Positions 32,225 through 33,680 of a stretch of 33,680 nucleotides of DNA are shown in pieces. The notes beneath the pieces were generated by a model that saw only the letters and a program-made list of their open reading frames with translations, was not told the DNA's origin and did no database searches. Both the position numbers and the translations under genes were made by a program. This DNA is from Burkholderiaceae bacterium (GTDB lineage Bacteria; Pseudomonadota; Gammaproteobacteria; Burkholderiales; Burkholderiaceae_D), in NCBI GenBank assembly GCA_023653025.1, contig JAMNXS010000030.1, positions 1 through 33,680 on the forward strand, written 5' to 3'. Numbering within the stretch: position 1 is the stretch's first letter; each line of letters opens with the position of its first letter.

Positions 32225-32229
32225 TGCCC

Positions 32230-33680
<1,451 letters not shown>

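Overview
The window reads as a GC-rich chromosome segment from a betaproteobacterium, most likely Burkholderiales and probably near Oxalobacteraceae (Herbaspirillum/Massilia/Janthinobacterium-like). The reasons are the FlhDC master regulator next to motAB and the chemotaxis genes, a sulfate-assimilation operon built from a one-subunit CysI, a DUF934 protein, an APS-type CysH and CysDN, and a methylcitrate locus of the AcnD/PrpF type. The genus is inference. No tRNA, rRNA, CRISPR array or complete insertion sequence was seen.

Layout. (1) 1-6598, minus strand: flagellar and chemotaxis genes in transcription order flhD, flhC, motA, motB, a short CheZ-like gene, cheY, cheA, cheW and the start of a chemoreceptor. 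Several junctions overlap by 4 nt. The flhC-motA gap holds five 12-bp tandem repeats and a perfect 32-bp inverted repeat. (2) 6599-8953: a 387-bp non-coding stretch, then an orphan, more A/T-rich ankyrin-type gene that resembles a secreted effector. (3) 9055-17207: cysB, divergent from a plus-strand operon of a TauE/SafE-type permease, cysI, DUF934, cysH, cysD, cysN and cobA. It covers sulfate activation, APS reduction, sulfite reduction and the first step of siroheme synthesis. A 134-bp tandem duplication of the cysH 3' end lies between cysH and cysD. (4) 17384-22693: a small HTH gene of IS66 OrfA type, a minus-strand lptF-lptG-cbiX unit (LPS export plus a siroheme chelatase), and divergent pepA-xth. 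(5) 22887-23876: a second orphan effector-like gene with a 17-bp palindrome in front of it. (6) 23954-33680: the 2-methylcitrate cycle, prpB-prpC-acnD-prpF-prpE on the minus strand, divergent from prpR, which runs off the window. A sigma-54 type -24/-12 element precedes prpB, and a cluster of GTTTCA half-sites lies next to prpR.

How the genes work together. CysDN activates sulfate to APS, CysH reduces APS to sulfite, and CysI reduces sulfite to sulfide using siroheme. CobA and the CbiX chelatase can supply two of the three siroheme steps. PrpE makes propionyl-CoA, PrpC condenses it with oxaloacetate, AcnD (helped by PrpF) dehydrates 2-methylcitrate, and PrpB cleaves 2-methylisocitrate to pyruvate and succinate; PrpR is the expected sigma-54 activator.

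The least explained parts are the two orphan effector-like genes, the miniature CheZ-like protein, the cysH-tail duplication, and the repeat block between flhC and motA.
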